Part shown: positions 13,972-21,002 of the stretch, one piece after another | How positions within the stretch are numbered: the first letter of the stretch is position 1 | Layout: each line of letters begins with the position of its first letter | Virus record (IMG/VR): IMGVR_UViG_3300032223_001931 | Coordinates: 1-21,002 of that record | From: a virus | Length of the DNA stretch: 21,002 nucleotides | Direction: 5' to 3' (one strand) | Notes under the pieces: model-generated | What the model was told of the DNA's origin: nothing | What the model saw: only the letters and a program-made list of their open reading frames with translations | Database searches by the model: none | Translations under genes and position numbers: made by a program

Positions 13972-14643
13972 ATGACAACTGTGACTAAAATGCGTTTATC
14001 CAAAGAGACCTATAACATTCTCAAGAACTTTGCAGCGATCAACTCAAATATTCTTATCAACCCTGGAAACATTCTAAAGACTGTTTCTTCTGGTAAGAAC
14101 ATTTATGTTGAGGCCAAGGTCACTGAGGACTTTGATGTACCTGTTCCTATCTGGGATCTAAACAAGTTCCTAGGAGTTATCAGCATGTTTAATAACCCCG
14201 ATCTTGAGTTTCACGATACCCATGTCGTGATCACCAATGGTCGGTCCAGCGTAACTTATTACTATTCTGAGACTAGTCTATTGACTGTTCCTAAGAGTGA
14301 ATTGAAAATGCCCAAGACCAAGATCAGTTTTGATCTTGATGAGAAGGATCTGAATGAGATTCTGAAGGCCGCTAGCATTCTTCAGGTTAGCGATCTTCGA
14401 ATGATCGGTGGCGAAGGTAAGTTCCGCATCATGGTAGATGATGACAGTCAGAGCACTGCAAATAGCTTTGAGATCGTTCTTGATGAGAACTATAATGGTG
14501 ATGACTTTGAGGGAACCTTGAATGTGTCTGAGATCAAGTTTATTCCTGGTTCATATACCGTTGAGTTGACTGATACCATTATTTCTAAGTTCAAGCACAA
14601 GACTTTGGATCTATCCTACTATATCGCTATCAAGCGAGGTTAA
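13972..14643 (+). CDS. 45: DNA polymerase sliding clamp gp45
   Basis: gp45 is the trimeric ring that holds DNA polymerase on DNA and also activates late transcription by contacting gp55. The protein has 223 residues, against 228 in T4. It starts MTTVTKMRLSKETYNILKNF, similar to T4 gp45, in which an LSK-x-T segment starts the first helix. PVPIWDLNKFLGVISMF is the expected loop-strand of the first domain. The gene is followed after one base by gene 44, as in T4. The ribosome site before the ATG is weak (GAAAG). Base composition is distinctly less AT-rich than the glycan cluster, consistent with an abundant protein. Confidence 0.9.
   Translation: MTTVTKMRLSKETYNILKNFAAINSNILINPGNILKTVSSGKNIYVEAKVTEDFDVPVPIWDLNKFLGVISMFNNPDLEFHDTHVVITNGRSSVTYYYSETSLLTVPKSELKMPKTKISFDLDEKDLNEILKAASILQVSDLRMIGGEGKFRIMVDDDSQSTANSFEIVLDENYNGDDFEGTLNVSEIKFIPGSYTVELTDTIISKFKHKTLDLSYYIAIKRG
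14636..14639 (+). promoter_or_regulatory. Shine-Dalgarno sequence for the TTG start of gene 44
   Basis: GAGG within the last codons of gene 45 lies five bases before the TTG at 14645. No ATG or GTG in the reading frame fits the start of the conserved VEKYRP segment, so TTG with this ribosome site is the most credible start. Confidence 0.6.
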
Positions 14644-14644
14644 A

Positions 14645-15589
14645 TTGTCAGACATTACTAATCTGCTCTGGGTCGAGAAGTATCGCCCAAAGACTCTATC
14701 TGATTGCATTCTTCCGATTGACCTTAGCGCAGTTTTCAATGGTATGGTCAAGGAGCGTACAATCCCAAACATGCTGTTCTACGGTAAGGCTGGAACAGGA
14801 AAGACAACTGTAGCCCGAGCAATTGCCAATGACATTGGTGCAGATAACATCCTTATCAACTGCTCCGAAGAGAATGGTATTGACACGCTACGAACTAAGA
14901 TTCGTAACTATGCATCAACTGTATCTCTGAGTGGTGGGTTGAAGGTAATCATCCTAGATGAGTTTGATTACGCAAATGCCCAGTCTATCCAGCCAGCATT
15001 GCGTGGTGCAATTGAAGAGTTTGCAAAGAACTGCAGATTTATTATTACATGCAACTACAAGAGTCGTGTAATTGATCCATTGCACTCCCGCTGCACAGGA
15101 ATAGATTTCACCATTCCAACTGCAGAGAAGGCTGCTTCTGCAGCAGCAGTTCTTAAGCGGATTGAATACATTCTAACAAATGAAAAGATTCCTTATGAGA
15201 CACCAGTTCTTGTCAATCTTGTCAAGAAGCATTTCCCTGATATTCGCCGTATCATTAACGAGCTTCAGCGGTATTCTTCTTCTGGGAAGATTGATGTTGG
15301 AATCTTGGCACAGGGTAGCAGCGAGTCCTATAAGGAACTCCTAGGCTACATGAAGGGCAAGGATTTTGCATCTTGCCGCAAGTGGGTTGTACAGAATCTA
15401 GATCTCAACACAGCAGAGTTTTACAAGCGTCTTTATACAGAGATGTATACAGCGCTCAAGCAAAGTTCAATTCCGCAAGCAATCCTGATTATTGCGGAGT
15501 ATCAGCACAAAGCAGCATTTGCTGCAGATCAGGAAATCAACACAATGGCTCTTATTGTCCAACTAATGATGGATTGTGAGTTCAACTGA
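14645..15589 (+). CDS. 44: Clamp loader large subunit gp44 (AAA+ ATPase)
   Basis: gp44 is the ATPase subunit that, with gp62, opens and loads the gp45 clamp. The RFC-type order is complete: VEKYRPKTLSDCILP (10-24), Walker A GKAGTGKT (47-54), Walker B VIILDEFD (101-108), sensor 1 FIITCNY (132-138) and the arginine-finger motif HSRC (147-150), followed by the lid and collar helices. Length is 314, against 319 in T4. The start codon is TTG, one base after the gene 45 stop. The final TGA overlaps the gene 62 ATG as TGATG, similar in principle to the coupling of 44 and 62 in T4. Confidence 0.95.
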   Translation: MSDITNLLWVEKYRPKTLSDCILPIDLSAVFNGMVKERTIPNMLFYGKAGTGKTTVARAIANDIGADNILINCSEENGIDTLRTKIRNYASTVSLSGGLKVIILDEFDYANAQSIQPALRGAIEEFAKNCRFIITCNYKSRVIDPLHSRCTGIDFTIPTAEKAASAAAVLKRIEYILTNEKIPYETPVLVNLVKKHFPDIRRIINELQRYSSSGKIDVGILAQGSSESYKELLGYMKGKDFASCRKWVVQNLDLNTAEFYKRLYTEMYTALKQSSIPQAILIIAEYQHKAAFAADQEINTMALIVQLMMDCEFN

Positions 15590-15972
15590 TGAAACTGGGA
15601 GAATTTTTAACCAGTATCAATTACGACAAGACCCCTTTGCTGGATAAGGACGAATCCGCTGCTCGCCTTTATCCAGCATATGTCGTTAATCGATGTCTAT
15701 CATATTTTGCGGACACAATCTTTCACGCAAATGAAATGAATTGTGTCCCATGGTTGGACAATAAGAGCCAGTTTGATTTCCATCGTATGTCTGTTAGAAA
15801 AAGAAAGCGATTTTCTAAATGGGTCGAAAAGGAAGTCGAAGAAGACATTGATGCGATTAAACAGGCATTTGGTTATACAGAACAGAAGGCTAGGGAAGTC
15901 CTAAATATTATTGGACCACAAGAAATTGACCAAATCAAAAGGTCCTTGTATAAGGGTGGATCTGAAAAATAA
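15589..15972 (+). CDS. 62: Clamp loader small subunit gp62
   Basis: This 127-residue protein lies between 44 and regA, the place of gene 62 in T4-like phages. It begins MKLGEFLTSINYDKTPLLDK and has YPAYVVNRCLSYFADTIFHA, a segment that in T4-like gp62 proteins follows the N-terminal domain (Y-x-x-x-x-V-N-x-x-L-S). It is much shorter than T4 gp62 (187), as I recall also for cyanophage versions. Its function is the non-ATPase collar subunit of the loader. Translation is probably coupled to gene 44 through TGATG. The stop codon overlaps an AT-rich stretch just ahead of the regA ribosome site. Confidence 0.85.
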   Translation: MKLGEFLTSINYDKTPLLDKDESAARLYPAYVVNRCLSYFADTIFHANEMNCVPWLDNKSQFDFHRMSVRKRKRFSKWVEKEVEEDIDAIKQAFGYTEQKAREVLNIIGPQEIDQIKRSLYKGGSEK

Positions 15973-15974
15973 AT

Positions 15975-15989
15975 AAGGATTTGTTATGT
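15975..15989 (+). promoter_or_regulatory. regA translation start region, possible RegA self-binding site
   Basis: AAGGA (15975-15979) lies six bases before the ATG at 15986, with TTTGTT between. The word TTTGTTATGT spanning the start codon resembles the UUGUUAUGU core of RNAs that T4 RegA prefers, as I remember them. T4 regA is autoregulated, so a site here would be sensible. The same word is present at 7081-7090. Confidence 0.4.
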
Positions 15990-16411
15990 CTGATGTTTCT
16001 AAGCGTATTTTTAATGATGTTGGTGTACATATAAAATTATTTGATGACGAAGATTTTATGGTCGTCAGAGAAACCCTTACTCGTATGGGTGTCTCGCCAA
16101 AAGGTAAAAATATATTGTACCAGTCCTGCCACCTTGTCCATAAGGATGGCGTTTATGTCGTTGCACATTTCAAGGAATTGTTTGCTCTGGACGGGCTTCC
16201 TTCAAATGTATCAACCGAGGATGTCCAACGCAGAAATGCTATTGTAAAATTATTGGAAGACTGGGAGTTGCTTGAGGTAATTGATAAAGAAAAGATCAAG
16301 GACCAAATGCCACTCACTGGAATGAAGATAATTAAGTATGGAGAAAAGGATAATTGGGAATTGATTCCCAAGTTCAATCCAGGAACACTACGTAAGTTTT
16401 TTAATTCATAA
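15986..16411 (+). CDS. regA: Translational repressor RegA
   Basis: RegA binds start regions of early mRNAs and blocks ribosomes. The protein has 141 residues, against 122 in T4. The similarity is strong: DFMVVRETLTRMGVSPKGKN parallels T4 DFLKVKETLTRMGIANNKDK, ILYQSCHLVHKDGVYVVAHF parallels VLYQSCHILQKKGLYYIVHF, then RRNAIVKLLEDWELLEVI and NWELIPKF near the end. The extra length is an N-terminal extension (MSDVSKRIFNDVG) and a C-terminal tail. It has a good ribosome site. The T4 order 45-44-62-regA is kept, but the gene after it is a glycosyltransferase and not DNA polymerase. Confidence 0.95.
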   Translation: MSDVSKRIFNDVGVHIKLFDDEDFMVVRETLTRMGVSPKGKNILYQSCHLVHKDGVYVVAHFKELFALDGLPSNVSTEDVQRRNAIVKLLEDWELLEVIDKEKIKDQMPLTGMKIIKYGEKDNWELIPKFNPGTLRKFFNS

Positions 16412-16419
16412 GGATGACT

Positions 16420-17637
16420 ATGTATAATTTGACTTTGAGCATGATTGTTAAAAACGAGGCTCCAAATATTGAAAGATGCTTGGAATCTGTCGCACCATTT
16501 ATTGATTATTATATTATCTGTGATACAGGTTCTACAGATAATACAAAACAGATCATCAAAGATTTCTTTGATAAAAAAGGAATCCCCGGTGAAGTATTGG
16601 ATCATGAATGGTCCGATTTCGGAACCAATAGATCCATGGCTTTAAAAGCATGTCATGGAAAAACAAAATGGGCATTGATGATCGATGCTGACGATTTTAT
16701 TTCAGGAACATTGCCTATCAATACATTTGATGACAGTTTAGATGGTTATGTCGTCAAGATTGTTAGAGGACCATATTCATGGTATCGTGCACAAATTTTT
16801 AATCTTGCTAAAAAACTTTGGTGGTATGAAGAACCATTGCACGAATATTCAACATGTGAACAGCCAATGAATGTTAAAAAGCTTGAAGGCGACTATGCAT
16901 GGGAAGTCAGAACAGAGGGATGCCGTTCAAGAGAAACAAATGGCGATGATAGAGAAAAGTATCGTAGAGATTATGTTGTTCTAAAAAAATATTTGGATGA
17001 AAATCCAAATCAACCAAGAAAACAATTTTACGTTGCACAATCTGCATTTGATGCACACATGTTCGATGTTGCAGAAGTAGAATATGAAAAGAGAGCCCAA
17101 ATGGGTGCTTGGATTGAAGAAGTATTCTATTCATGGATGCGTGTTGGTATTTGCAGAGAACTTCAAGGAAAGCCAGTAGAACACACTATAGATGCCTTCA
17201 TGAAAGCATATGAAATTTTGCCAACAAGAATCGAACCTCTATATCATATGTCCTGCATCTACAGAAAGTACAATAGACCAAGAAATGCATTTGTAGTTGC
17301 ATATGCTGGTCTACAAATTCCAATGCCAACAGATCATATTCTGTTCTTGGATACAAGCAATTATCTATGGGGCATCATAGATGAAATTGCAACCACGGCA
17401 GCATATGTTGGCAAACACCATATGGGATTGGCTGCATGTGAAAAACTTCTTTCTGAACCACATCTTCCAGAAGAACACAGAGAAAGAGTTGCAAACAATA
17501 GAAAAATTTATGCAGATGCAGTTGCAAAATTTGAACAAGAGATTGCTGAAAAAAGAAAACTTGAAATGGAAAAACTCCAAGAAAAAAGAAAGACAACATT
17601 GGAAATTGATCCAACAAAGTTTGCAGTAAGGCTTTAA
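16420..17637 (+). CDS. Family 2 glycosyltransferase with a helical C-terminal region
   Basis: Residues 1-100 form a GT2 GT-A domain: LTLSMIVKNEAPNIERCLES (4-23), CDTGSTDNT (34-42), FGTNRSMAL (67-75) and MIDADDF (87-93) with the DxD-type motif. Then come KLWWYEEPLHEY and helical repeats (AQSAFDAHMFDVAEVEYEKR and FMKAYEILPTRIEPLYHMSC) with the look of TPR units, ending in a charged coiled coil. This arrangement is common in phage and bacterial GT2 enzymes that glycosylate proteins or cell-surface glycans. Length is 405 from the ATG at 16420. AAGGA at 16410-16414 is five bases upstream, which favours this start over the ATG at 16414 that overlaps the ribosome site. It lies between regA and the fibre cassette. 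Confidence 0.87.
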   Translation: MYNLTLSMIVKNEAPNIERCLESVAPFIDYYIICDTGSTDNTKQIIKDFFDKKGIPGEVLDHEWSDFGTNRSMALKACHGKTKWALMIDADDFISGTLPINTFDDSLDGYVVKIVRGPYSWYRAQIFNLAKKLWWYEEPLHEYSTCEQPMNVKKLEGDYAWEVRTEGCRSRETNGDDREKYRRDYVVLKKYLDENPNQPRKQFYVAQSAFDAHMFDVAEVEYEKRAQMGAWIEEVFYSWMRVGICRELQGKPVEHTIDAFMKAYEILPTRIEPLYHMSCIYRKYNRPRNAFVVAYAGLQIPMPTDHILFLDTSNYLWGIIDEIATTAAYVGKHHMGLAACEKLLSEPHLPEEHRERVANNRKIYADAVAKFEQEIAEKRKLEMEKLQEKRKTTLEIDPTKFAVRL

Positions 17638-17643
17638 TAAAAA

Positions 17644-17651
17644 CCTAAATA
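17644..17651 (+). promoter_or_regulatory. Late-promoter-like element before the virion cassette
   Basis: CCTAAATA matches the late consensus TATAAATA at six of eight bases and shares CTAAATATTT with the element at 13474. It lies 45 bases before the ATG of the first virion gene, in a gene gap, just upstream of a perfect hairpin. These two sites together suggest a CTAAATA late variant in this phage. Confidence 0.42.
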
Positions 17652-17655
17652 TTTG

Positions 17656-17682
17656 ATAATGACCTAGATAATAGGTCATTAT
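17656..17682 (+). promoter_or_regulatory. Hairpin in the leader of the virion cassette
   Basis: ATAATGACCTA (17656-17666) and TAGGTCATTAT (17672-17682) form a perfect 11-bp stem with a five-base GATAA loop. No T tract follows, so it is not a typical rho-independent terminator. It falls a few bases after the expected late transcription start and ends four bases before GGAG (17687-17690), so it may stabilise the mRNA 5' end or process the transcript. Confidence 0.55.
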
Positions 17683-17696
17683 TAATTGGAGAAAGT

Positions 17697-18092
17697 ATGA
17701 TACAAAATTATGATGTAACTGTAGTAAAAGGCGATACTGCAAGATGGTCGTACTTTTTCCCAGGTGTAACCAGTGGAAACACATTTAATTTTATAGGTTG
17801 CACACTTTATATGCAAGTTAGAACTGGATATTCTCCAGAACCACTGGTTGCAACCTATGCAACAAACATAATTTCAAATACAAATCTGTTTTATCCTGCA
17901 GGCATAACTGGTGGAATTTCTGCTGCTACAGGTGGAACAGTATACATGTGCTTAGGATCATCATATTCAAATAGTCTTACAACTGATAGAATCTGCAAAT
18001 ATGATTTGAAAGTTTATGAACCAAATCTTAAAGATTTGATAACTTTAATTCAAGGAAATATTCAGGTACTTCCTGAAGTAACAGATATATAA
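17697..18092 (+). CDS. Virion protein with Ig-like, BppU-type adaptor fold
   Basis: This 131-residue protein follows the pattern of the N-terminal domain of baseplate upper proteins (BppU-like) and other phage adaptor proteins: [16 protein letters not shown] at the start, [11 protein letters not shown] as the second strand, then a glycine-rich loop and the end segment [20 protein letters not shown] (about 101-120) followed by [12 protein letters not shown]. It is mostly beta-strand, without signal or membrane segments. GGAG is six bases upstream. Its stop overlaps the collagen-like fibre start as TAATG, so it may anchor that fibre to the virion (inference). I did not see a T4 counterpart. Confidence 0.62.
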   Translation: MIQNYDVTVVKGDTARWSYFFPGVTSGNTFNFIGCTLYMQVRTGYSPEPLVATYATNIISNTNLFYPAGITGGISAATGGTVYMCLGSSYSNSLTTDRICKYDLKVYEPNLKDLITLIQGNIQVLPEVTDI

Positions 18093-20113
18093 TGTTCTTT
18101 GGAAAGAACAAAACATCTTTAAAATTGGCAAAATGGCATGAAGAACTGCCACAAGGATGTGAATTTTTTATTGTTGAGTCTGTACAATCACCAAAACGAA
18201 TAAAAATTGGTTCTGGTATAACTCAATTGTTATTGAGAAATTCTGATGGAGAAGAATATTTAATTGAAGGAAATTCTTCAAAAATTAAAGAACTATTCAT
18301 TCCATCAAAAACTTATGAATCCCTAGAAGGTAAAATATACAAATCAAAAAGACCTGTTGGAAATATTTTTCAAAATGAATTACTAAAAGAAATATCACCA
18401 TGTCAATATGATGAAAAAATTCAATTGGGACATGGGGTTTCAGAACATTATTTTATTCAAAAAAACAACAATAAAATTGTAAAAATTTATGGAAATTCAA
18501 ATCAAATAAAAAATTTATTTGAAGAAATTATTCCACCACAAAAAAATATAGAACCAAAAAAATTTTTAAAACCAATTCAACCAAAAATTGAAATTGTTGA
18601 AAAAACAATAATAAAAGAAAGCATTCCTGTAATTGGTGCACAGGGAATTCCCGGAGAAAAGGGAGACAAAGGAGATCTTGGTCCACGTGGTCCAAAAGGT
18701 GAACGTGGTGAAAAGGGACCAGAAGGATCTGTTGGACCCAAAGGTGATAGAGGAGATTTTGGTCCTCAGGGCGAAAGAGGACCAAAAGGAGAAAAAGGAG
18801 ATCCGGGATTAGAAGGATTGCAAGGTCCAAAAGGAGAAAAGGGAGATAAAGGTGATAAAGGAGATAAAGGTGATATTGGAATGGCTGGACCACAAGGTCC
18901 GCAAGGCATTCAAGGTGAAACAGGAGCCCCCGGTAGAGATGGTGCTCAAGGTCAGATTGGACCTCAAGGCCCCATTGGGCCGAAAGGTGATCGTGGAGAA
19001 AAAGGTGATAAAGGTGATCGAGGACCTGTGGGCCCTCAAGGTTATGTTGGAGAAAGAGGAGAAAGAGGCCCAGAAGGACCTAAAGGAGATAAAGGAGAAA
19101 CTGGGGTATTAGAGGCAAAGTACCCATTAGTTCTCAATGATGGAACACTCCATTTTGATTCAGAAAAATTTACTAAAGTTCTAGATCAATTTAAAAATAG
19201 TGACATACAAAGAGCAATTGATAAACTTGCCACAGCAATACCAACAGGTGGTGGTGCAGTTGGTATTAAAAAAGATGGAAAATATTTAATTAAATCAGTC
19301 AGTGATATTAATTTTATTGGTTCTGGTGTAGTAGTCAATCAAAATGGAAAGAATGTTGATGTAAACATTGGTGGTGTTGAAGGAGCTGTGACAAAAATTG
19401 TTGCAGGTCCAGGAATAAACATATCTCCAACTAGTGGTATAGGTGAAGTTACTGTAACAAATCATATCACTTTAAAAGCAGCTGCAGGATCAGTTCAATA
19501 TGCAAATAGTACAGTTGATGACTTAGCAGCCAATCAATATTTTACATTTAATGGTAGTGATTTAAATGTTCCTGGTGCATTGAATTTAAATGGAAATGGT
19601 AATATTCCATCTTATATTCAATTTAAAAATGGATCACAACAGGATACAGCAGCAATTAAATTTACATATGATACGACAGCACCTGCTGGTGCTACTCAGG
19701 GTGACCGTTGGATGGATTCCGATAACGGTATTGAATATGTATTAATTCAAGATGTAAGTGGTTCAACACAATGGGTCCAGCCAACAAATACCGGAGGTTC
19801 TAGTACACCTTCAGTATTGATCATGGCAACAACAACAGTTACTGGAGCAACATATTCAGCTCTCCCAACAGATTATTATATTGGTGTAAGTTACGCTGGT
19901 CCAGTCACTATAACTTTACCATCAAGCCCTGAAACTGGAAGAGAAATTGTAGTCAAAGACGAATCTGGAAATGCAGGAAACGGAGTCAATCGTTATATCA
20001 CGATTGTCGGAGCCACTGCATCACACAAGATAGATAATCAAAGTTCAGCAATAATAAACCTAGACAATGCTGCATTAAATTTCATTTATAGAAATGGATG
20101 GAGAATAATATAA
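18092..20113 (+). CDS. Collagen-like tail fibre protein
   Basis: A 673-residue fibre protein. Residues 1-180 form an N-terminal region with an internal repeat (36-71 and 109-148) and a lysine-rich linker. Residues 182-340 are 53 unbroken Gly-X-Y triplets, forming a collagen-type triple helix. Then [13 protein letters not shown], a segment [18 protein letters not shown] (411-428), [20 protein letters not shown] (437-456) seen in many phage fibres, the motif [14 protein letters not shown] (537-550) with QWVQ (560-563), and a C-terminal head [20 protein letters not shown] (608-627) ending [10 protein letters not shown], widespread in tail fibres. It probably forms a trimer that contacts the host. 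It overlaps the genes on both sides by one base (TAATG). Confidence 0.88.
   Translation: MFFGKNKTSLKLAKWHEELPQGCEFFIVESVQSPKRIKIGSGITQLLLRNSDGEEYLIEGNSSKIKELFIPSKTYESLEGKIYKSKRPVGNIFQNELLKEISPCQYDEKIQLGHGVSEHYFIQKNNNKIVKIYGNSNQIKNLFEEIIPPQKNIEPKKFLKPIQPKIEIVEKTIIKESIPVIGAQGIPGEKGDKGDLGPRGPKGERGEKGPEGSVGPKGDRGDFGPQGERGPKGEKGDPGLEGLQGPKGEKGDKGDKGDKGDIGMAGPQGPQGIQGETGAPGRDGAQGQIGPQGPIGPKGDRGEKGDKGDRGPVGPQGYVGERGERGPEGPKGDKGETGVLEAKYPLVLNDGTLHFDSEKFTKVLDQFKNSDIQRAIDKLATAIPTGGGAVGIKKDGKYLIKSVSDINFIGSGVVVNQNGKNVDVNIGGVEGAVTKIVAGPGINISPTSGIGEVTVTNHITLKAAAGSVQYANSTVDDLAANQYFTFNGSDLNVPGALNLNGNGNIPSYIQFKNGSQQDTAAIKFTYDTTAPAGATQGDRWMDSDNGIEYVLIQDVSGSTQWVQPTNTGGSSTPSVLIMATTTVTGATYSALPTDYYIGVSYAGPVTITLPSSPETGREIVVKDESGNAGNGVNRYITIVGATASHKIDNQSSAIINLDNAALNFIYRNGWRII
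18197..18535 (+). repeat. Duplicated module in the fibre N-terminus
   Basis: Residues 36-71 ([20 protein letters not shown] and on to [12 protein letters not shown]) and 109-148 ([20 protein letters not shown] and on to [15 protein letters not shown]) align through K-I-x-x-G-x-G, a charged D/N-rich turn, G-N-S-x-x-I-K-x-L-F and I-P. The copies are diverged at DNA level, so this is an old duplication. The module may mediate attachment to the virion. Confidence 0.6.
18635..19111 (+). repeat. Collagen-coding Gly-X-Y tract
   Basis: Fifty-three consecutive triplets begin with glycine. Lys or Arg in Y followed by Asp or Glu after the next Gly is frequent: I count 16 KGD/KGE steps, such as the run at 248-260. 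This is a pattern that stabilises collagen helices without hydroxyproline. The DNA is a purine-rich, near-repetitive array with GGAGA/GGTGA words. Confidence 0.92.
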
Positions 20114-21002
20114 TGTCATACCTATTCAACGATCAAGTTGGTTTTAAAGATAATGCAGTTGATGCATTCAATCGTTTAAAAACAAGCACTCCCTTTACTT
20201 TGTTCGATAGCCAAAACAGATACCAAGCAAATGATAAATGGGATGTTTTGGCAGCAACTGGTGGAACCTCGGGATATTTGCCAAACGAGAGCACAATAAC
20301 TTTAACAGCAGGAACAACAATAGGATCTAAAGTTTATAGAGAAACAAAAAGAGTATTTCCATATCAACCCGGAAAGTCATTGTTGGTTTTGCAAACATTT
20401 ACATTTCCTGCAAAAACAGAAGGTTTACGTACTAGAATTGGATATTTTGGAACTCAAAATGGCATTTATTTAGAACAAAATGGTCAAACTGCTTATTTTG
20501 CCATTAGATCTTACACTTCAGGTTCAGTAGACGATTCTAGAAAAATTCCACAAAGTCAATGGAATGTTGACACTTTTGATGGAAATGGCCCATCTGGAAA
20601 TATTTTGGATTTGACAAAGACACAAATTTTCTTCACGGATATGGAATGGCTTGGAGTAGGTTCTGTTCGTTGTGGATTCTTTGTTGATGGGAAACCAGTC
20701 GTTGCCCATAGATTTGATAATGACAATATTCAAACAGCCGTATATATGACAACAGCAGTACTTCCTTTGAGAAATGAAATTGAAAATTTAACTGGACAAA
20801 CTGCATCACACCAAATGAAAGTTATATGCGGTTCTGTAATGAGTGAGGCAGGTTATGAAGGATTTTCAAGAAGATACAATATGACTAAAAATGGTTCAAA
20901 TCCAACTACGCTTACTACAGCAGATACAGCATATCCAATGATTGCTTTAAGGTTGAATTCAAATCGATTGGACAGCGTAATAGTTCCTTCAAATTTGAGT
21001 GC
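20113..21002 (+). CDS. Virion structural/fibre protein, 3' end cut by window edge
   Basis: The open frame begins in the stop of the collagen-like gene (TAATG) and runs 296 codons to the window edge. It starts [78 protein letters not shown] and TTAVLPLRNEIENL match a protein family I recall from marine and freshwater T4-like phages, annotated as virion structural or fibre protein without assigned function. It looks beta-rich, with no signal peptide. Its position in a late cassette with the adaptor and collagen-like fibre fits. The complete length cannot be seen. Confidence 0.75.
   Translation, partial: MSYLFNDQVGFKDNAVDAFNRLKTSTPFTLFDSQNRYQANDKWDVLAATGGTSGYLPNESTITLTAGTTIGSKVYRETKRVFPYQPGKSLLVLQTFTFPAKTEGLRTRIGYFGTQNGIYLEQNGQTAYFAIRSYTSGSVDDSRKIPQSQWNVDTFDGNGPSGNILDLTKTQIFFTDMEWLGVGSVRCGFFVDGKPVVAHRFDNDNIQTAVYMTTAVLPLRNEIENLTGQTASHQMKVICGSVMSEAGYEGFSRRYNMTKNGSNPTTLTTADTAYPMIALRLNSNRLDSVIVPSNLS

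Noticed and set aside
14211-14338. Hairpins in gene 45 (TCACGA-8-TCGTGA at 14211-14230; CAAGATCA-GTTT-TGATCTTG at 14319-14338).
   Set aside because: They lie inside a well-conserved coding gene, have no T tract, and are no stronger than chance for such lengths.
15968-15975. AATAAATA before regA as a late promoter.
   Set aside because: Transcription from it would begin at or past the regA ribosome site, and regA is normally an early gene.
18528-19039. Long antisense open frames across the collagen tract.
   Set aside because: They are by-products of the regular Gly-X-Y codon pattern and have low-complexity Leu/Ser/Thr-rich translations without start signals.
1-21002. tRNA genes, CRISPR arrays, insertion sequences, integrase or attachment sites.
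   Set aside because: The gene gaps are too short or hold other signals, and I saw no direct-repeat array, transposase or integrase motif.

Overview
The window is a piece of a T4-type (tailed, contractile, large-genome) phage, most likely from an AT-rich bacterial host. This follows from a set of recognisable T4-like core genes: uvsY, gene 55 (late sigma factor), 47 and 46 (recombination nuclease), 45 (sliding clamp), 44 and 62 (clamp loader) and regA (translational repressor), with 55-47-46-45-44-62-regA in the conserved T4-like order. I cannot name the host. Some sugar-pathway genes are below 20% G+C in places (line 4921-4980 has 11 G/C of 60), while the clamp and clamp-loader genes are much richer (line 14641-14700 has 25 of 60).

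Layout. (1) 1-431, minus strand: uvsY, cut by the window edge, with its own promoter. (2) 518-10108: thirteen tightly packed plus-strand genes for glycan work: two GT25-like, one GT11-like and two GT10-like glycosyltransferases, an unclassified transferase, a GNAT acetyltransferase, a small helical protein, a DegT-type aminotransferase, a DUF5672-type protein, a GT17-like transferase, an NAD-dependent sugar epimerase/dehydratase and a methyltransferase. Most neighbours overlap by 4 to 20 bases. A sigma70-like promoter faces the first gene and a perfect T4-type late promoter (TATAAATA) sits before the last four. (3) 10114-13478: promoter, then 55-47-46. (4) 13488-13772: a small virion-type gene with its own late-promoter-like element, lodged between 46 and the clamp operon. 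(5) 13769-16411: promoter, a 50-residue basic protein, then 45-44-62-regA. (6) 16420-17637: a GT2 glycosyltransferase, where T4 carries its DNA polymerase gene. (7) 17644-21002: late-promoter-like element, an 11-bp hairpin, and a three-gene virion cassette: Ig-like adaptor, collagen-like fibre protein, and a structural protein cut by the window edge.

How the parts fit. Replication and recombination genes are read from promoters with a TTGACA/T -35, a 16-bp spacer and a TATAAT-like -10. In three of four cases the start codon lies only 6-7 bases after the -10, so the mRNAs should be leaderless or almost so. The glycan genes could alter the host surface or decorate virion proteins such as the collagen-like fibre; the sequence alone does not decide. 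No gene-free stretch longer than 300 bases exists here; the largest gaps (432-517, 7040-7104, 17638-17696) hold the regulatory signals listed. I saw no tRNA, CRISPR array, insertion sequence or integrase.
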